Source: Acidobacteriaceae bacterium
Lineage (GTDB): Bacteria > Acidobacteriota > Terriglobia > Terriglobales > Acidobacteriaceae
DNA: 54,029 nt
Direction: 5' to 3'
Assembly (NCBI GenBank): GCA_025360645.1
Contig: JANYBT010000060.1
Span: 1 to 54,029 of the forward strand
Positions 16,699-25,817 of the stretch are shown piece by piece; the stretch's first letter is position 1, and each line of letters opens with the position of its first letter. The translations under genes and the position numbers were made by a program. The notes beneath the pieces were generated by a model. It made no database searches. It was not told the DNA's origin and was given only the letters and a program-made list of their open reading frames with translations.

Positions 16699-16828
16699 TT
16701 TGGTAATTGAGTAATTGAGTAATTGAGTAATTTGGTAATTTGGTAATTTGAAACCCGAAGCCGATTTGCTTGCGCCAGAGGATTCAGCATTCCAAATTAC
16801 TCAATTACTCAATTACTCAATTACAAAA
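16699..16828. repeat. 37-bp near-perfect inverted repeat made of 8-bp tandem units
   Basis: The left arm (16699-16735) and right arm (16792-16828) are reverse complements over 37 bp with one mismatch, enclosing a 56-nt loop. Each arm is itself a tandem run of the 8-mer GAGTAATT; after the left arm, two more GGTAATTT units follow. The right arm ends 8 bp before the ATG at 16837 and covers the place where a Shine-Dalgarno would be. It could be a cruciform, an RNA hairpin limiting translation, or a small mobile repeat. Confidence 0.85.
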
Positions 16829-16836
16829 TTCTTCCA

Positions 16837-18018
16837 ATGTCCAATGTTTGGGTAAGCTCGCTGAATGCGCGCCCTGAAGTGCGTGCCGCGTTCCCGTCCG
16901 GACCGATCCGGTTCTACGACACCACGCTGCGCGATGGCGAGCAGACGGTTGGCGTCGTCCTGTCGCCGCAACAAAAGCTGGAAATCGCCCACCAACTCGA
17001 CGGCCTCGGCGTGGGGCGCATCGAGGCGGGTTTTCCCCGTGTCTCTCCCGAAGATGCCGAAGCCATTCAACTGATGCAGAAGGCCGGCATCAAGGCCGAG
17101 CTGTGGGGATTCTCGCGCGCGGTGAAAGCCGACGTCGAGGAATTGGTGCGGCTGGGGCTGAAGTATTCAGTGATTGAAGCGCCGGTCAGCGACATCAAGC
17201 TGAAGGCCTACGGAATTTCGCACGACGAAGTGCTGCGGCGGATTCGCGATGCGGTTGAGGCTGCGAGCCGGCAGGGAATTACGGTCGCATTCTTTGCGGT
17301 GGATGGAACCCGAACCGCACTGGACTTTTTGAAGACGGTGTACCTGGCCTCACTCGAAGCGGGAGCAAAGGAAGTGGTCGTGGTGGATACCATCGGCGCC
17401 TGCGGACCCGAGGCGGCCGAATACCTGACTCGCGAAGTCTGCGGCTGGGTTGGGCCGAGCGTGCCGGTGCACTGGCACGGGCACAACGATTTTGGCATGG
17501 CGACGGCGTGCGCAGTGGCGGCAGTCCGCGGCGGCGCAACCTGGATCCAAGGCACGGTCAATGGCATGGGCGAACGCGCCGGGAATGCCGACATTGCGGA
17601 GATTGCGCTAGCGTTGCGCTGTTTGTACGGAGTGCCGGTGGAACTGAATCTGGAGCGCGCTCGCGAGGCTTCGGCTACGGTCTGCCGTGTTGCCGGCTAC
17701 ACGCTTGAAGCCTGGAAGCCGGTGGTGGGCGAGAACCTCTTTATGCGCGAGAGCGGAGCGGTGGCGAGCCAGTTCCACATTCCCGAAGCCATTGAGCCTT
17801 ACGCGGCCGAGCTGGTGAATGCGGAACGCAAGATCGTGCTAGGCAAGAAGAGCGGACTCGACAGCATCACGCTGAAGGCGGAAGAGTTGAGGCTGAGCAT
17901 CGCGCCGGAGCAACGCGGTCCCATTCTCGCCGAAGTGAAGAAACGTGCCATCGCGCGGAGGGGTCTGATTTCCGACGACGAGTTCCGGGGGATTGTGCAG
18001 CAGCACGCCAAACTCTAG
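16837..18018 (+). CDS. Homocitrate synthase / isopropylmalate synthase-like enzyme (DRE-TIM)
   Basis: These TIM-barrel enzymes condense acetyl-CoA with a 2-oxo acid. The 393 residues contain the family start RFYDTTLRDGEQ, the metal site HWHGHNDFG and the glycine loop GTVNGMGERAGN, followed by a short C-terminal domain. The length fits NifV/Lys20-type homocitrate synthases rather than LeuA (about 510 residues with a regulatory domain). No nif genes are near, so lysine, coenzyme or a citramalate-like role are possible too. The ATG at 16837 has no visible Shine-Dalgarno, and a long inverted repeat ends 8 bp upstream. Confidence 0.82.
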   Translation: MSNVWVSSLNARPEVRAAFPSGPIRFYDTTLRDGEQTVGVVLSPQQKLEIAHQLDGLGVGRIEAGFPRVSPEDAEAIQLMQKAGIKAELWGFSRAVKADVEELVRLGLKYSVIEAPVSDIKLKAYGISHDEVLRRIRDAVEAASRQGITVAFFAVDGTRTALDFLKTVYLASLEAGAKEVVVVDTIGACGPEAAEYLTREVCGWVGPSVPVHWHGHNDFGMATACAVAAVRGGATWIQGTVNGMGERAGNADIAEIALALRCLYGVPVELNLERAREASATVCRVAGYTLEAWKPVVGENLFMRESGAVASQFHIPEAIEPYAAELVNAERKIVLGKKSGLDSITLKAEELRLSIAPEQRGPILAEVKKRAIARRGLISDDEFRGIVQQHAKL

Positions 18019-18127
18019 CTGGCCTCGTTACTTTAGCGTCAACTAACCCCCGCCGGTCGGCGCCACCAAGCGGGTGCCCCATCCTCTCGCGCCTCTTGCA
18101 ATGGGTGGACGGCTTTTTCCGTGTTCG

Positions 18128-18496
18128 TTAAGGCAGATTGGCGTGAATGCCAAGAGTTTCGGCGGCCTTACGGAGTCGCTTGTCTCGAGTCCACAGAAGC
18201 GTAAACGAATTGATAAAGACAGAGGCGATCAGGTGTGCGTCGGTCAGACCGATCCCCAGGCTGTACAAACGACGAGCCTCATTCATCCGCCGCACTTCGC
18301 TCAGTCGCGCTACTTGCACCTGTGGTAAAAGGTCCAGCAGGGTCAGCGTCTTGACGCGCTCCCGCAGAGATCCAAGCGCAAGTTCCGCGATGACGAAGGG
18401 ATGGATCACAATGTTCCCTTGGTTAAGATGCTCACGCAACTCATTGTTTCCCGTACGAAAGTGCTCCATCCAAATCGACGTATCAGCGAGAATCAA
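18128..18496 (-). CDS. VapC-like PIN-domain toxin
   Basis: This is a small PIN-domain ribonuclease, the toxin of a type II pair. The 122 residues carry the acidic active site: D5 in LADTS, E38 in IAELALG, D86 in GLTDAHLIAS and D104 in WTRDKRL. The start is TTG at 18496, overlapping the antitoxin stop (TTGA), which gives translational coupling. VapC toxins cleave tRNA or rRNA; the target here is unknown. Confidence 0.88.
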   Translation of the reverse strand: MILADTSIWMEHFRTGNNELREHLNQGNIVIHPFVIAELALGSLRERVKTLTLLDLLPQVQVARLSEVRRMNEARRLYSLGIGLTDAHLIASVFINSFTLLWTRDKRLRKAAETLGIHANLP

Positions 18497-18690
18497 TTCA
18501 GCTTCGCCCGGCGGCGTGGGATGCGCCTCAATCCCGGCATGGTGCCGCCCAGAGAGGCCAATCTGCGGGCGCTTTCTCGCTCGATGAGGGCTTTAAGAGC
18601 TTCACGAATCAACGCCGTCTTCTCCGCCACCCCGGTGAACTCCTGGGCGATGCGTACGAGATCGTCATCCAGCGCAACGGTTGTTCTCAT
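18493..18690 (-). CDS. VapB-like ribbon-helix-helix antitoxin
   Basis: The 65-residue protein opens with MRTTVALDDDLVRIAQEFTG, the usual ribbon-helix-helix start of VapB-type antitoxins, followed by a helical toxin-binding part and a basic tail. It should neutralise the PIN toxin encoded just downstream and repress the shared promoter. An alternative GTG at 18705 adds five residues; the ATG is preferred because it matches the family N-terminus. Confidence 0.85.
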   Translation of the reverse strand: MRTTVALDDDLVRIAQEFTGVAEKTALIREALKALIERESARRLASLGGTMPGLRRIPRRRAKLN

Positions 18691-18774
18691 GGATTCTTTA
18701 GGCACTGATCATAGCATCGAATGATGCCAATCGTTATGCCTTCCGGTCGCGGGGGAGCCGCAAACGCCGGCTGC

Positions 18775-19377
18775 TTACTTCAGCGACAACTGCCCCGCAC
18801 CAACGTGCGCTGCCAATCGGTATTTCCCGCTGCCTTCGTGCTTGAACGACCGAAACAGTCCCCCTTTGGAGACTTGCATGGGCGCGGCTTCAAGCTGTCC
18901 CGTACTCACCGAAGCTTCCACCGTGCGGTAGTCGTTGGGGTTCCCCATCTCGATGTCTAATTGGCCAAAGCTCAGTTCCACGTCCTTATTGCCGGGAATG
19001 TCTTCCACGTTCAACTGGCCGGCCATCATGCGCAGGTAGAGGTCGCTGGTCTTGGGGATCTCAATGGTCATTTTGAACTGGTTATGGGGACAGCCGCTGA
19101 TGTCCAGCTCGGCTACCTGGTCGCGGCGCTTTAGTCTAACCGTCACGTCGGGCGTTGAGTCAGAGCCCTTCCCCGAGTAGTGCACTCGGATCTTTTCCTG
19201 GTCTGTGCCGTTGACGCGGACCTCGCCCGAACAGGAGTCAATTCTCAGGCGGCTATTAGCGGGGAAATCGGCCTCGAACTGGCCGGTGCCGCGCTCCTCG
19301 CGGGTGTCATTGTGAGACGCGAACGCAATGGTAGAGAATAGGAAAGCTACCCCGAACATGACAAGCCACGGCTTCAT
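18775..19377 (-). CDS. Secreted beta-rich hypothetical protein (DUF4097-like)
   Basis: The 200-residue protein has a signal peptide (MKPWLVMFGVAFLFSTIAFA) and a body of short beta strands with a repeating pattern (DLYLRMMAGQLNVEDIPGNK, VELSFGQLDIEMG, EASVSTGQLEA, AAHVGAGQLSLK). This resembles the solenoid of DUF4097 and related putative adhesins. The four GQL turns mark the repeat. The start is at 19377, not upstream, because GGAGGTG is placed just before it. Function unknown; it is alone between glgC and the toxin-antitoxin pair. Confidence 0.75.
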   Translation of the reverse strand: MKPWLVMFGVAFLFSTIAFASHNDTREERGTGQFEADFPANSRLRIDSCSGEVRVNGTDQEKIRVHYSGKGSDSTPDVTVRLKRRDQVAELDISGCPHNQFKMTIEIPKTSDLYLRMMAGQLNVEDIPGNKDVELSFGQLDIEMGNPNDYRTVEASVSTGQLEAAPMQVSKGGLFRSFKHEGSGKYRLAAHVGAGQLSLK

Positions 19378-19438
19378 GCACACACCTCCGGCGGATGGTT
19401 TCAATAGACCGTACGCAGCCGGAGCGACAGAAGTTCCC

Positions 19439-20692
19439 TTACTCGCTGGTGAAGTAGTCCACTTTCACCGGGTTCTCAAACAGCGAGTAGTCACGGGTGA
19501 CTACGGTAATGCCAGTATCGGTAACGAAGTAGCGTTGCCGGTCGGCTTCGATGTCGTAGCCGATTGTGGTGCCCTCGGGAATGTGGACGTCGCGGTCAAT
19601 GATGGCCTTGCGGATGCGGCAGTGCCTGCCGACATCCACGTGGCTGAACAGGATGCTAGATTCCACTTCGGAAAAAGAATTGACCCGCACATCGGGAGAG
19701 AGAACGGAATTTTTCACCGTCCCTCCGGAAACGATGCAGCCGGCGGCGACCAGTGAATCCAGGGCCTGCCCCATGCGCCCGGTCTCGGCAAACACAAACT
19801 TGGCCGGCGGATATTGCCGCTGATGGGTGCGGATGGGCCAGTCTTTGTCGTAGAGGTTAAAGACCGGCGAAACCGAGATCAGATCCATGTTGGCTTCGTA
19901 GTAAGCCTCGAGGGTTCCCACGTCGCGCCAGTACAGCGCTTCTTTCTTGTTCTCATCCTCGAAATTGAAGGCAAACACGCGATATTCGTCCAGCATCTTG
20001 GGCAGAATGTCTTTGCCGAAATCGTGGCTGGAATTGGGGTCTTCCGCATCTTTCAGCAGCACCGGGATCAGCACGTCGGTGTTGAAAATGTAGATGCCCA
20101 TGGAGCCTGACACCCGCTCAGGATCAAAAGGCGAGCGGATCTTCGTGATCTGGGGCTTCTCTTCGAATCCGATGATGCGATGGTCGCGGTCCATCTCGAC
20201 TACGCCAAAGCGCGAGCATTCGTCGGTTTCCATCAGCAGCGTGGCCACGGTCACGTCGGCATCGGCGTCTTTGTGCTGCTTCATCATGCGGCCATAGTTC
20301 ATTTTGTAGATGTGGTCGCCGGAGAGCAGCAGCACATAGCGCGGTTCTTCCGAGCCGATGGAATAGATATTCTGATAGACTGCGTCTGCCGTGCCCATGT
20401 ACCAGTTGTCGCTCACCCGCTTCATGGGCGGCAGAATCTCTACGAACTCGCCGATTTCTTTGCCCAGGATGTTCCAGCCTTCGCGGATGTGCCGGTTCAG
20501 CGACAGGGCCTTGTATTGAGTGAGGATGTACACCCGGCGCAAATCGGAGTTGATGCAGTTGGAGAGGGTGATATCAATAATTCTATAAATGCCGCCAAAG
20601 TTGACTGCCGGTTTGGCGCGGTCGCGGGTCAAGGGGTAAAGGCGCTCGCCTGCGCCTCCCGCCAGCAGAACTCCCAAAGTCTCTCTCATCAT
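19439..20692 (-). CDS. glgC: Glucose-1-phosphate adenylyltransferase
   Basis: GlgC makes ADP-glucose, the committed step of bacterial glycogen synthesis. The 417 residues include the nucleotide-binding GGAGERLYPLT...RAKPAV, the substrate motif GTADAVYQN, the catalytic-site string GFEEKP and a C-terminal left-handed beta helix (about 300-410). The length is normal. Two ATG codons in a row open the gene. No other glg genes are in view. The enzyme is usually under allosteric control by sugar phosphates. The central-carbon genes glk and zwf occur about 30 kb away. Confidence 0.95.
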   Translation of the reverse strand: MMRETLGVLLAGGAGERLYPLTRDRAKPAVNFGGIYRIIDITLSNCINSDLRRVYILTQYKALSLNRHIREGWNILGKEIGEFVEILPPMKRVSDNWYMGTADAVYQNIYSIGSEEPRYVLLLSGDHIYKMNYGRMMKQHKDADADVTVATLLMETDECSRFGVVEMDRDHRIIGFEEKPQITKIRSPFDPERVSGSMGIYIFNTDVLIPVLLKDAEDPNSSHDFGKDILPKMLDEYRVFAFNFEDENKKEALYWRDVGTLEAYYEANMDLISVSPVFNLYDKDWPIRTHQRQYPPAKFVFAETGRMGQALDSLVAAGCIVSGGTVKNSVLSPDVRVNSFSEVESSILFSHVDVGRHCRIRKAIIDRDVHIPEGTTIGYDIEADRQRYFVTDTGITVVTRDYSLFENPVKVDYFTSE

Positions 20693-20841
20693 GCACCCGG
20701 TTGGCTGAGTTGTGCGGCCACAAACGCGCCAGGGCAGGCGGCGCAGTCACGACTGCGAACTGATACTAGCACAGGCGAATGAACTGAGAGAGCGACGTGG
20801 TTCGTGACGCGAAGCCCCGGCTTGGTGCTGGCCGAGTTCGG

Positions 20842-22221
20842 CTACACGCCCGCTCCCACCGGCAACTCGGCCTTCAGCCAAGCGTCAAACCCACCCAGTA
20901 CATTGATCAGGTTATGGTGGCCGCCGCGCTCCAGCAGGCTGCACGCAATTACGCTGCGGTAACCTCCTTTGCAATGAACGGCCAACGGGGCCTGGGGATC
21001 AAGTTGCGGCAGTTTCGAGCCGAAGTCGTCCAGGGGATACCAGACTGCGTTGTCGATGTGTGCGGCGTTCCACTCGCCGGCGCGGCGGACGTCGAGCACC
21101 TGTACCCGGCCAACTTCCAGAGCGTCGTGAAGTTCCCCCACCGTCATCTGGGGCGTGTGGCTAATGGGGAAGCCCGCGGCTTGCCAGGCTTCAACGCCGC
21201 CCTCGAGATAGCCGCGAAGCTCATCGATGCCGACCCGTGCCAGCCGCATGCGGGCTTCCTCTAGCATCGCCGGGGTCGCCCCGATCAGCACGGGACGGGA
21301 CGACAATCCCAGCACCGTTCCCGCCCAACTAGCGAACTGCCCGCCCAGCGCAATGCTCACCGCGCCGGGGATGTGGCTGCGGGCGAAATCCTCCACTGGG
21401 CGCACATCGAGCAGAATCACTCCTTGCTCCAGAAGCTGGCGGGCCTCGGCGGGAAGCATGCCGTGCAGAGGCGGCAGCGCTTCCAGCGCAGCCGCACCGT
21501 TCCGGTTGATCTCGGCGTCCTGCAGGAAATATTCCGGGCGGACGGGAAGGTTGGTGGTGAGATCGCGGACGAATTCCTCTTTGCTCTGGATCTGGAGCGC
21601 GGGGTTGGTGAGCCGCTCAGTGCCGATGGTGGAAAACTTTTCTGCTCTCATGCTGCGGCCGCAGAGCGAACCAGCGCCGTGTGCGGGATAGACCAGGGTG
21701 CTATTCGGCAGGGCCATCAACTTCTGATGCAGGCTGTCATAGAGCATGGCGGCCAACTGCGGCGGGGTGTGCGTGGTGGCGAGATCGGGGCGGCCCACGT
21801 CGCCGATGAACAACGTATCGCCGGTGAGTACGGCCCACGGTGCGCTCGATTTTTCTTCGTCGGTGATCACGAAGCACATGCTTTCCGGCGTGTGCCCGGG
21901 AGTTTCGATGGCCTGGATGCGAACCCGGCCGATGCGGATTTCGTCGCCCTCGCGCAGCGCAATGTGGGGGAATGTGGCCCCGGCCGCTGCGCCCACAGCA
22001 ATGGTTGCGCCGGTCCGTTCCGCCAATTCCTTGTGGCCGGAGACGAAATCGGCGTGGAGATGAGTTTCCAGGATGTACTTCAGCTTCAGCCCGTGCTCCT
22101 GCATTGCTTGCAGATAGATGTCCACATCGCGCTGCGGGTCCACGACCGCGGCCTCTCCATTGGAGCCGATCAGGTACGAGGCGTGCGCCAGGCAAGTCAG
22201 GTAAAACTGCTCAAAGTACAT
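20842..22221 (-). CDS. Metallo-beta-lactamase fold persulfide dioxygenase-like protein with two rhodanese domains
   Basis: The 459 residues combine an ETHE1-like MBL domain (about 1-245; metal motif ETHLHADFVSGH, later His in ETPGHTPES and Asp in LTGDTLFIGD) with two rhodanese domains (about 260-350 and 365-455). Such fusions oxidise persulfides (glutathione persulfide to sulfite) and move sulfane sulfur. Only the second rhodanese domain has the active Cys (VHCKGGYRS). In the first, the loop reads VLIGATP with no Cys, so that domain is probably structural. It could detoxify sulfide; the neighbouring genes do not refine this. Confidence 0.9.
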   Translation of the reverse strand: MYFEQFYLTCLAHASYLIGSNGEAAVVDPQRDVDIYLQAMQEHGLKLKYILETHLHADFVSGHKELAERTGATIAVGAAAGATFPHIALREGDEIRIGRVRIQAIETPGHTPESMCFVITDEEKSSAPWAVLTGDTLFIGDVGRPDLATTHTPPQLAAMLYDSLHQKLMALPNSTLVYPAHGAGSLCGRSMRAEKFSTIGTERLTNPALQIQSKEEFVRDLTTNLPVRPEYFLQDAEINRNGAAALEALPPLHGMLPAEARQLLEQGVILLDVRPVEDFARSHIPGAVSIALGGQFASWAGTVLGLSSRPVLIGATPAMLEEARMRLARVGIDELRGYLEGGVEAWQAAGFPISHTPQMTVGELHDALEVGRVQVLDVRRAGEWNAAHIDNAVWYPLDDFGSKLPQLDPQAPLAVHCKGGYRSVIACSLLERGGHHNLINVLGGFDAWLKAELPVGAGV

Positions 22222-22340
22222 GGGGGTTCGCCTTCAAAAATTGGTCGGGCCATGATATCCCAAGCGGGCACGCCATGCAGTGATCTTCTATGGCTTTTCG
22301 TTATCGGTTGTTCGCGGCGAGTGCGTCTAGTGTGGGGTTG

Positions 22341-22395
22341 TGTCCAATGGACAGTTCGGCACTTGGCGTGCATCTAAAGCGTGTGTCCAAGGACA
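22341..22395 (+). promoter_or_regulatory. Pair of TGTCC-AA-GGACA operator-like palindromes
   Basis: TGTCCAATGGACA (22341-22353, perfect apart from the central base) and TGTCCAAGGACA (22384-22395, 5-bp arms) lie about 42 bp apart, near four helical turns, and end 39 bp before the VWA gene. The matching half-sites and phasing suggest a dimeric regulator. Its identity is unknown. Confidence 0.4.
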
Positions 22396-22434
22396 AAAAG
22401 TCCGTAACTGATTGAAAATGAGGCACTCCGAGGT

Positions 22435-23418
22435 ATGAAGTACACGGTACAGGCGGTAATTTTGGGCATGGGACTGGTGGCGGTAAGCCTCTGGGCGACG
22501 GCCCAGGTGCCGGCCGCCGCCTACTCTGCATCCCCCTGGATGGCCTCCGGGTTGGAAACGGATGCCGACCAGCGCGATACCATTCTCACCATCAAGAAGC
22601 GGGTGGACGAGGTCAACCTGGTTTTTATCGCGACCGACAAGCACGGCAAGTTCGTGCGCGACTTGCAGCAGGCCGATATCTCCATTCTTGACGATCATCG
22701 CCCGCCCGAAGCCATTTCCGATTTTCATCGCGTAACCGACTTGCCCATCGAGATGGGGCTGCTGGTGGATGTGAGCGGCTCGGTGCGTGCGCGTTTTGGT
22801 TTCGAGAAACAAGCGGCGGTTGATTTCCTGCAGAAAACATTGCGGCCGGGCTTCGACAAGGCGTTTGTCGAGGGCTTCAACACCCGTGCTCAACTGACCC
22901 AGGATTTCACCGACAACGTGGCGATGCTCTCGAACGGCGTTTCGCGGATGCAGGTGGGTGGCGGTACGGCGCTATACGACGCGGTGTATCGTGCTTGCCG
23001 CGACAAGTTGGCGCATGAGCATCCTGACCACCCGGTGCGCAAGGCCATCATCCTGGTGAGCGATGGCGAAGACAACCAGAGTGAAGTAACCCGCGCCCAA
23101 GCCATTGAAATGGCGCAGCGTTCCGAAGTGATTATTTACGCCATCTCCACTGACGACAGCGGCCTGGTGCTGCGCGGCGACACGGTCCTGGCGCAGATGG
23201 CGGCGGCAACCGGCGGCAAGGCTTTCTTTCCCTTCAAGATGAAGGACATCACGCGCTCGTTTGCCTCGATCGAAGACGAATTGCGCAGCCAGTATGCCGT
23301 CTCTTATCGCCCCGCCAGCTTTGACCCCGACGGCCGATACCGTTCCATTCAGATCACTTCGCTGAAGAAAGATCTGCAAGTCAGATCCCGCCAGGGATAC
23401 TTCGCTCCCAAACAGTAA
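22435..23418 (+). CDS. Secreted VWFA-domain protein of acidobacterial type
   Basis: The 327-residue protein has a signal peptide (VQAVILGMGLVAVSLWATAQ), a short beta domain and a von Willebrand A domain with a full metal-ion-dependent adhesion site: DVSGS (112-116), the Thr of GGGTALYD and SDGEDN. The C-terminal strand segment (QYAVSYRPASFDPDGRYRSI) is common to the VWFA-related proteins abundant in Acidobacteriota. VWA domains bind other proteins, so an adhesion or assembly role on the cell surface is likely; no specific partner is visible. Two operator-like palindromes lie upstream. Confidence 0.85.
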   Translation: MKYTVQAVILGMGLVAVSLWATAQVPAAAYSASPWMASGLETDADQRDTILTIKKRVDEVNLVFIATDKHGKFVRDLQQADISILDDHRPPEAISDFHRVTDLPIEMGLLVDVSGSVRARFGFEKQAAVDFLQKTLRPGFDKAFVEGFNTRAQLTQDFTDNVAMLSNGVSRMQVGGGTALYDAVYRACRDKLAHEHPDHPVRKAIILVSDGEDNQSEVTRAQAIEMAQRSEVIIYAISTDDSGLVLRGDTVLAQMAAATGGKAFFPFKMKDITRSFASIEDELRSQYAVSYRPASFDPDGRYRSIQITSLKKDLQVRSRQGYFAPKQ

Positions 23419-23676
23419 GGCCCGAAGCAGTGTCCACCAAGCCCGACTCGGCTGCCTTCGGCGGAAGGCCGAAAACGCGAACCGCAAAGAAATCCTTGCT
23501 TTGTGTGGAAAACAACCTTCTCGGGCTACCCACGCCCGCCTCGGCTTGACGCGGCCTCCGATTCAGCGGAAAATTCGGCCATCGCTCCTCGTCCGCGCCG
23601 TGGACACCCTGTCCCCCAACCCCCGGTGTCCGGCCAGGCTCCAGCGGTCAGGAAAGTTGTCTATGGGAAGTTGTCT

Positions 23677-25779
23677 ATGGAACTAGAAATCGGCCAGCGG
23701 CGTTCGCTTATTCCCGAAGTGATGGTCAGCTATTCCAGCTTCGACCGTCCTCAGGTTTTGCAGATTGTGCAGCGCCTGCGAGCCGCGGGTGTCGCCGCGT
23801 GGATTGACCAGGGCGGCATTGACGGCGCTCAGAAATGGGGCGAGGAGATCGTCAATGCCATTGACGCCTGTAAGACCGTCGTCCTGATGGTTTCGCGCTA
23901 CTCCATGGAGTCGGAGAACATCGGCAAAGAAGTGATGTTGGCATGGGAGAGCGGCAAGAAGTTCCTGCCCTTGTGCCTGGATGACACCCGAATTCCCAAG
24001 TCCATGCAGTATCAGCTTGCCGGCATTCAGCAGATCAAGTTGTACGAGGGCGACCCCGAGGTAAAATTCACCGCCGTCCTCCGCTCGCTGATGCGGTTGC
24101 AAGTTCATGTGTCGCCCTATCATGTGGCTTTGATCTATGCCGGCTCGGGAGACCCCGACGAAGCTTTCAATTGGTTAAACCGGGCGTGCGAAGAGCGTTC
24201 CGGAGGCCTGGCGCACCTGGAGACAGAGCTGCGCTTCAGTGGACTGAAAACCGACCCGCGTTTCCAGCCACTGCTCAACCGAGTGAAGACTCTGACGTTG
24301 CAGCCGGAAGACGCGGCGGCGAATCTTCCGCTGGTCTTGCCGAAAACTCAGGTCCGGAACCCGCCCACCGGGCCCATCCCCTGGTGGAAGAAATTCTTCT
24401 GGCCTGATATTTATGACGATCGCAGCGCCCGGCACGCGGCGGCTCTGGGTGTGTTCGCATCGGCTCTCTTGGTCGCATCCGCATTGCTGCTGACGCTTTC
24501 CACTTTTTTGGTCAACAACCCCGCTTTAGGATTTGGTGTCGGAGCCACCGCAACCTATGCCATCTTCATGTTCGTTCCCGTCGGCATCGGCATCCAGAAG
24601 ATGGGTCGTCCCGCCGCTATCATCGGGCTGGTGCTGTGCGCAATGGGCACGATGACCAACATGAATATGCTGACCGCCATGCAGGGCGCAGTCGCGGCCT
24701 ACTCCAACTTGCCGGGACAGCAGAACATCTACCTGGTGCCATACCTCTACGCTTGGGCGGGGTTTCTGGTATCGCTGGTAGCAGTTGTAGGACTGACCCA
24801 TGCAACGCGCGGTACCCTGGCCTATCACCAGATGGTGATGAACCGCGAAGCGCGCGACAAGCAGGATGCGATCAACGCCGAGGAGTTTGTCGCCATCAAG
24901 GCTACGGTTTTCGGTTTCATGACCCGATCCAGATCGCAGATGAACACGCTACGAGCGGCGGCCGAATCAGTCGCGGCGCGTACCACGGCTCCTTCCGCGA
25001 AAGCACCTTCCATTAAACCAGCGGTCACCTCTGTACACTCCGTGGCGGAGATTCCGGACGAGGTCGTGACCCCAGCACCCGTGATCGCTGTGTTGGCTGA
25101 GCCGCTGTTGCCGCAGACCTTGCCCAGCGTCATACCCGGGCTCAGCTTTGCTGAAGTGATCGGCGTACAAGCTCGCATGCGCTGGTTTTCCGCAGCGTCG
25201 TTTCTGCTGGCCAACCTGCTGGCTGGTCTCACTTACCTCGCGTTCCTCGCGGCCACGGGCAAGACGCAAATCCATCCCGTGTACTGGCAGGCAGTGTTCT
25301 ATGAGCGCGTCTTGCTGGCACTCGCGGCATTACTAGGTTTTCGCTTCCTCAAGAAGTTCTGGCTCGCTGCGCTGGTGGCCGCAGCGCTGGCGGCGGTGGT
25401 TGAGTTGCCGGCCTATGCCCAGCTCCCAAGCTTTCAAGCCTGGGGAGACTTGGTGTACCGCGAGCCCTTCCAGCAGTTTGTTCTGTTGCCGTTCTGCTAT
25501 GGATTTTTCTTTCTTGCCGGGTTGGCCCTGGCAGTTCCGCGAGTGAAGCCGTTGCCCCTGGGGCTGTGGCTGGGCGCAATGGCGGCCGAAGTCCTTACTC
25601 CCGTGGTGGCCAACCTGCTTCAAGTGTTTGGCTCAGGCAAGCCGCCCGATGCGCTGCTGGCGGGAACGTCAGTGGTATTCGCAGTCTTGCGAAGTCTGGT
25701 GTTTGCGGGAGTGCTGTGGGCCCTGCTGGAGTTGCTTCGCAAACTGCGCCCGGAGTGGGGGCTGGCGCAGCGGCCCTGA
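23677..25779 (+). CDS. TIR-domain polytopic membrane protein
   Basis: The 700-residue protein begins with a TIR domain (about 12-140: EVMVSYSSFDRPQVLQIV, AAWIDQGGIDG, SENIGKEVMLAWESG with a candidate catalytic Glu85). Next is a TPR-like stretch (YAGSGDPDEAFNWLNRACEE), then about four membrane segments (275-395), a cytosolic linker of about 150 residues and six or so more segments (about 555-690). Bacterial TIR domains can cleave NAD or build signalling assemblies; several antiviral systems use them. This membrane fusion could kill or signal at the membrane (inference). ATG 23677 is chosen because the TIR fold begins right after it; the upstream in-frame stretch is low-quality and Pro-rich. 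Confidence 0.85.
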   Translation: MELEIGQRRSLIPEVMVSYSSFDRPQVLQIVQRLRAAGVAAWIDQGGIDGAQKWGEEIVNAIDACKTVVLMVSRYSMESENIGKEVMLAWESGKKFLPLCLDDTRIPKSMQYQLAGIQQIKLYEGDPEVKFTAVLRSLMRLQVHVSPYHVALIYAGSGDPDEAFNWLNRACEERSGGLAHLETELRFSGLKTDPRFQPLLNRVKTLTLQPEDAAANLPLVLPKTQVRNPPTGPIPWWKKFFWPDIYDDRSARHAAALGVFASALLVASALLLTLSTFLVNNPALGFGVGATATYAIFMFVPVGIGIQKMGRPAAIIGLVLCAMGTMTNMNMLTAMQGAVAAYSNLPGQQNIYLVPYLYAWAGFLVSLVAVVGLTHATRGTLAYHQMVMNREARDKQDAINAEEFVAIKATVFGFMTRSRSQMNTLRAAAESVAARTTAPSAKAPSIKPAVTSVHSVAEIPDEVVTPAPVIAVLAEPLLPQTLPSVIPGLSFAEVIGVQARMRWFSAASFLLANLLAGLTYLAFLAATGKTQIHPVYWQAVFYERVLLALAALLGFRFLKKFWLAALVAAALAAVVELPAYAQLPSFQAWGDLVYREPFQQFVLLPFCYGFFFLAGLALAVPRVKPLPLGLWLGAMAAEVLTPVVANLLQVFGSGKPPDALLAGTSVVFAVLRSLVFAGVLWALLELLRKLRPEWGLAQRP

Positions 25780-25817
25780 AAACCGCGCCGCCCTTGGCTC
25801 GCGATGCCCCCTAGTCG

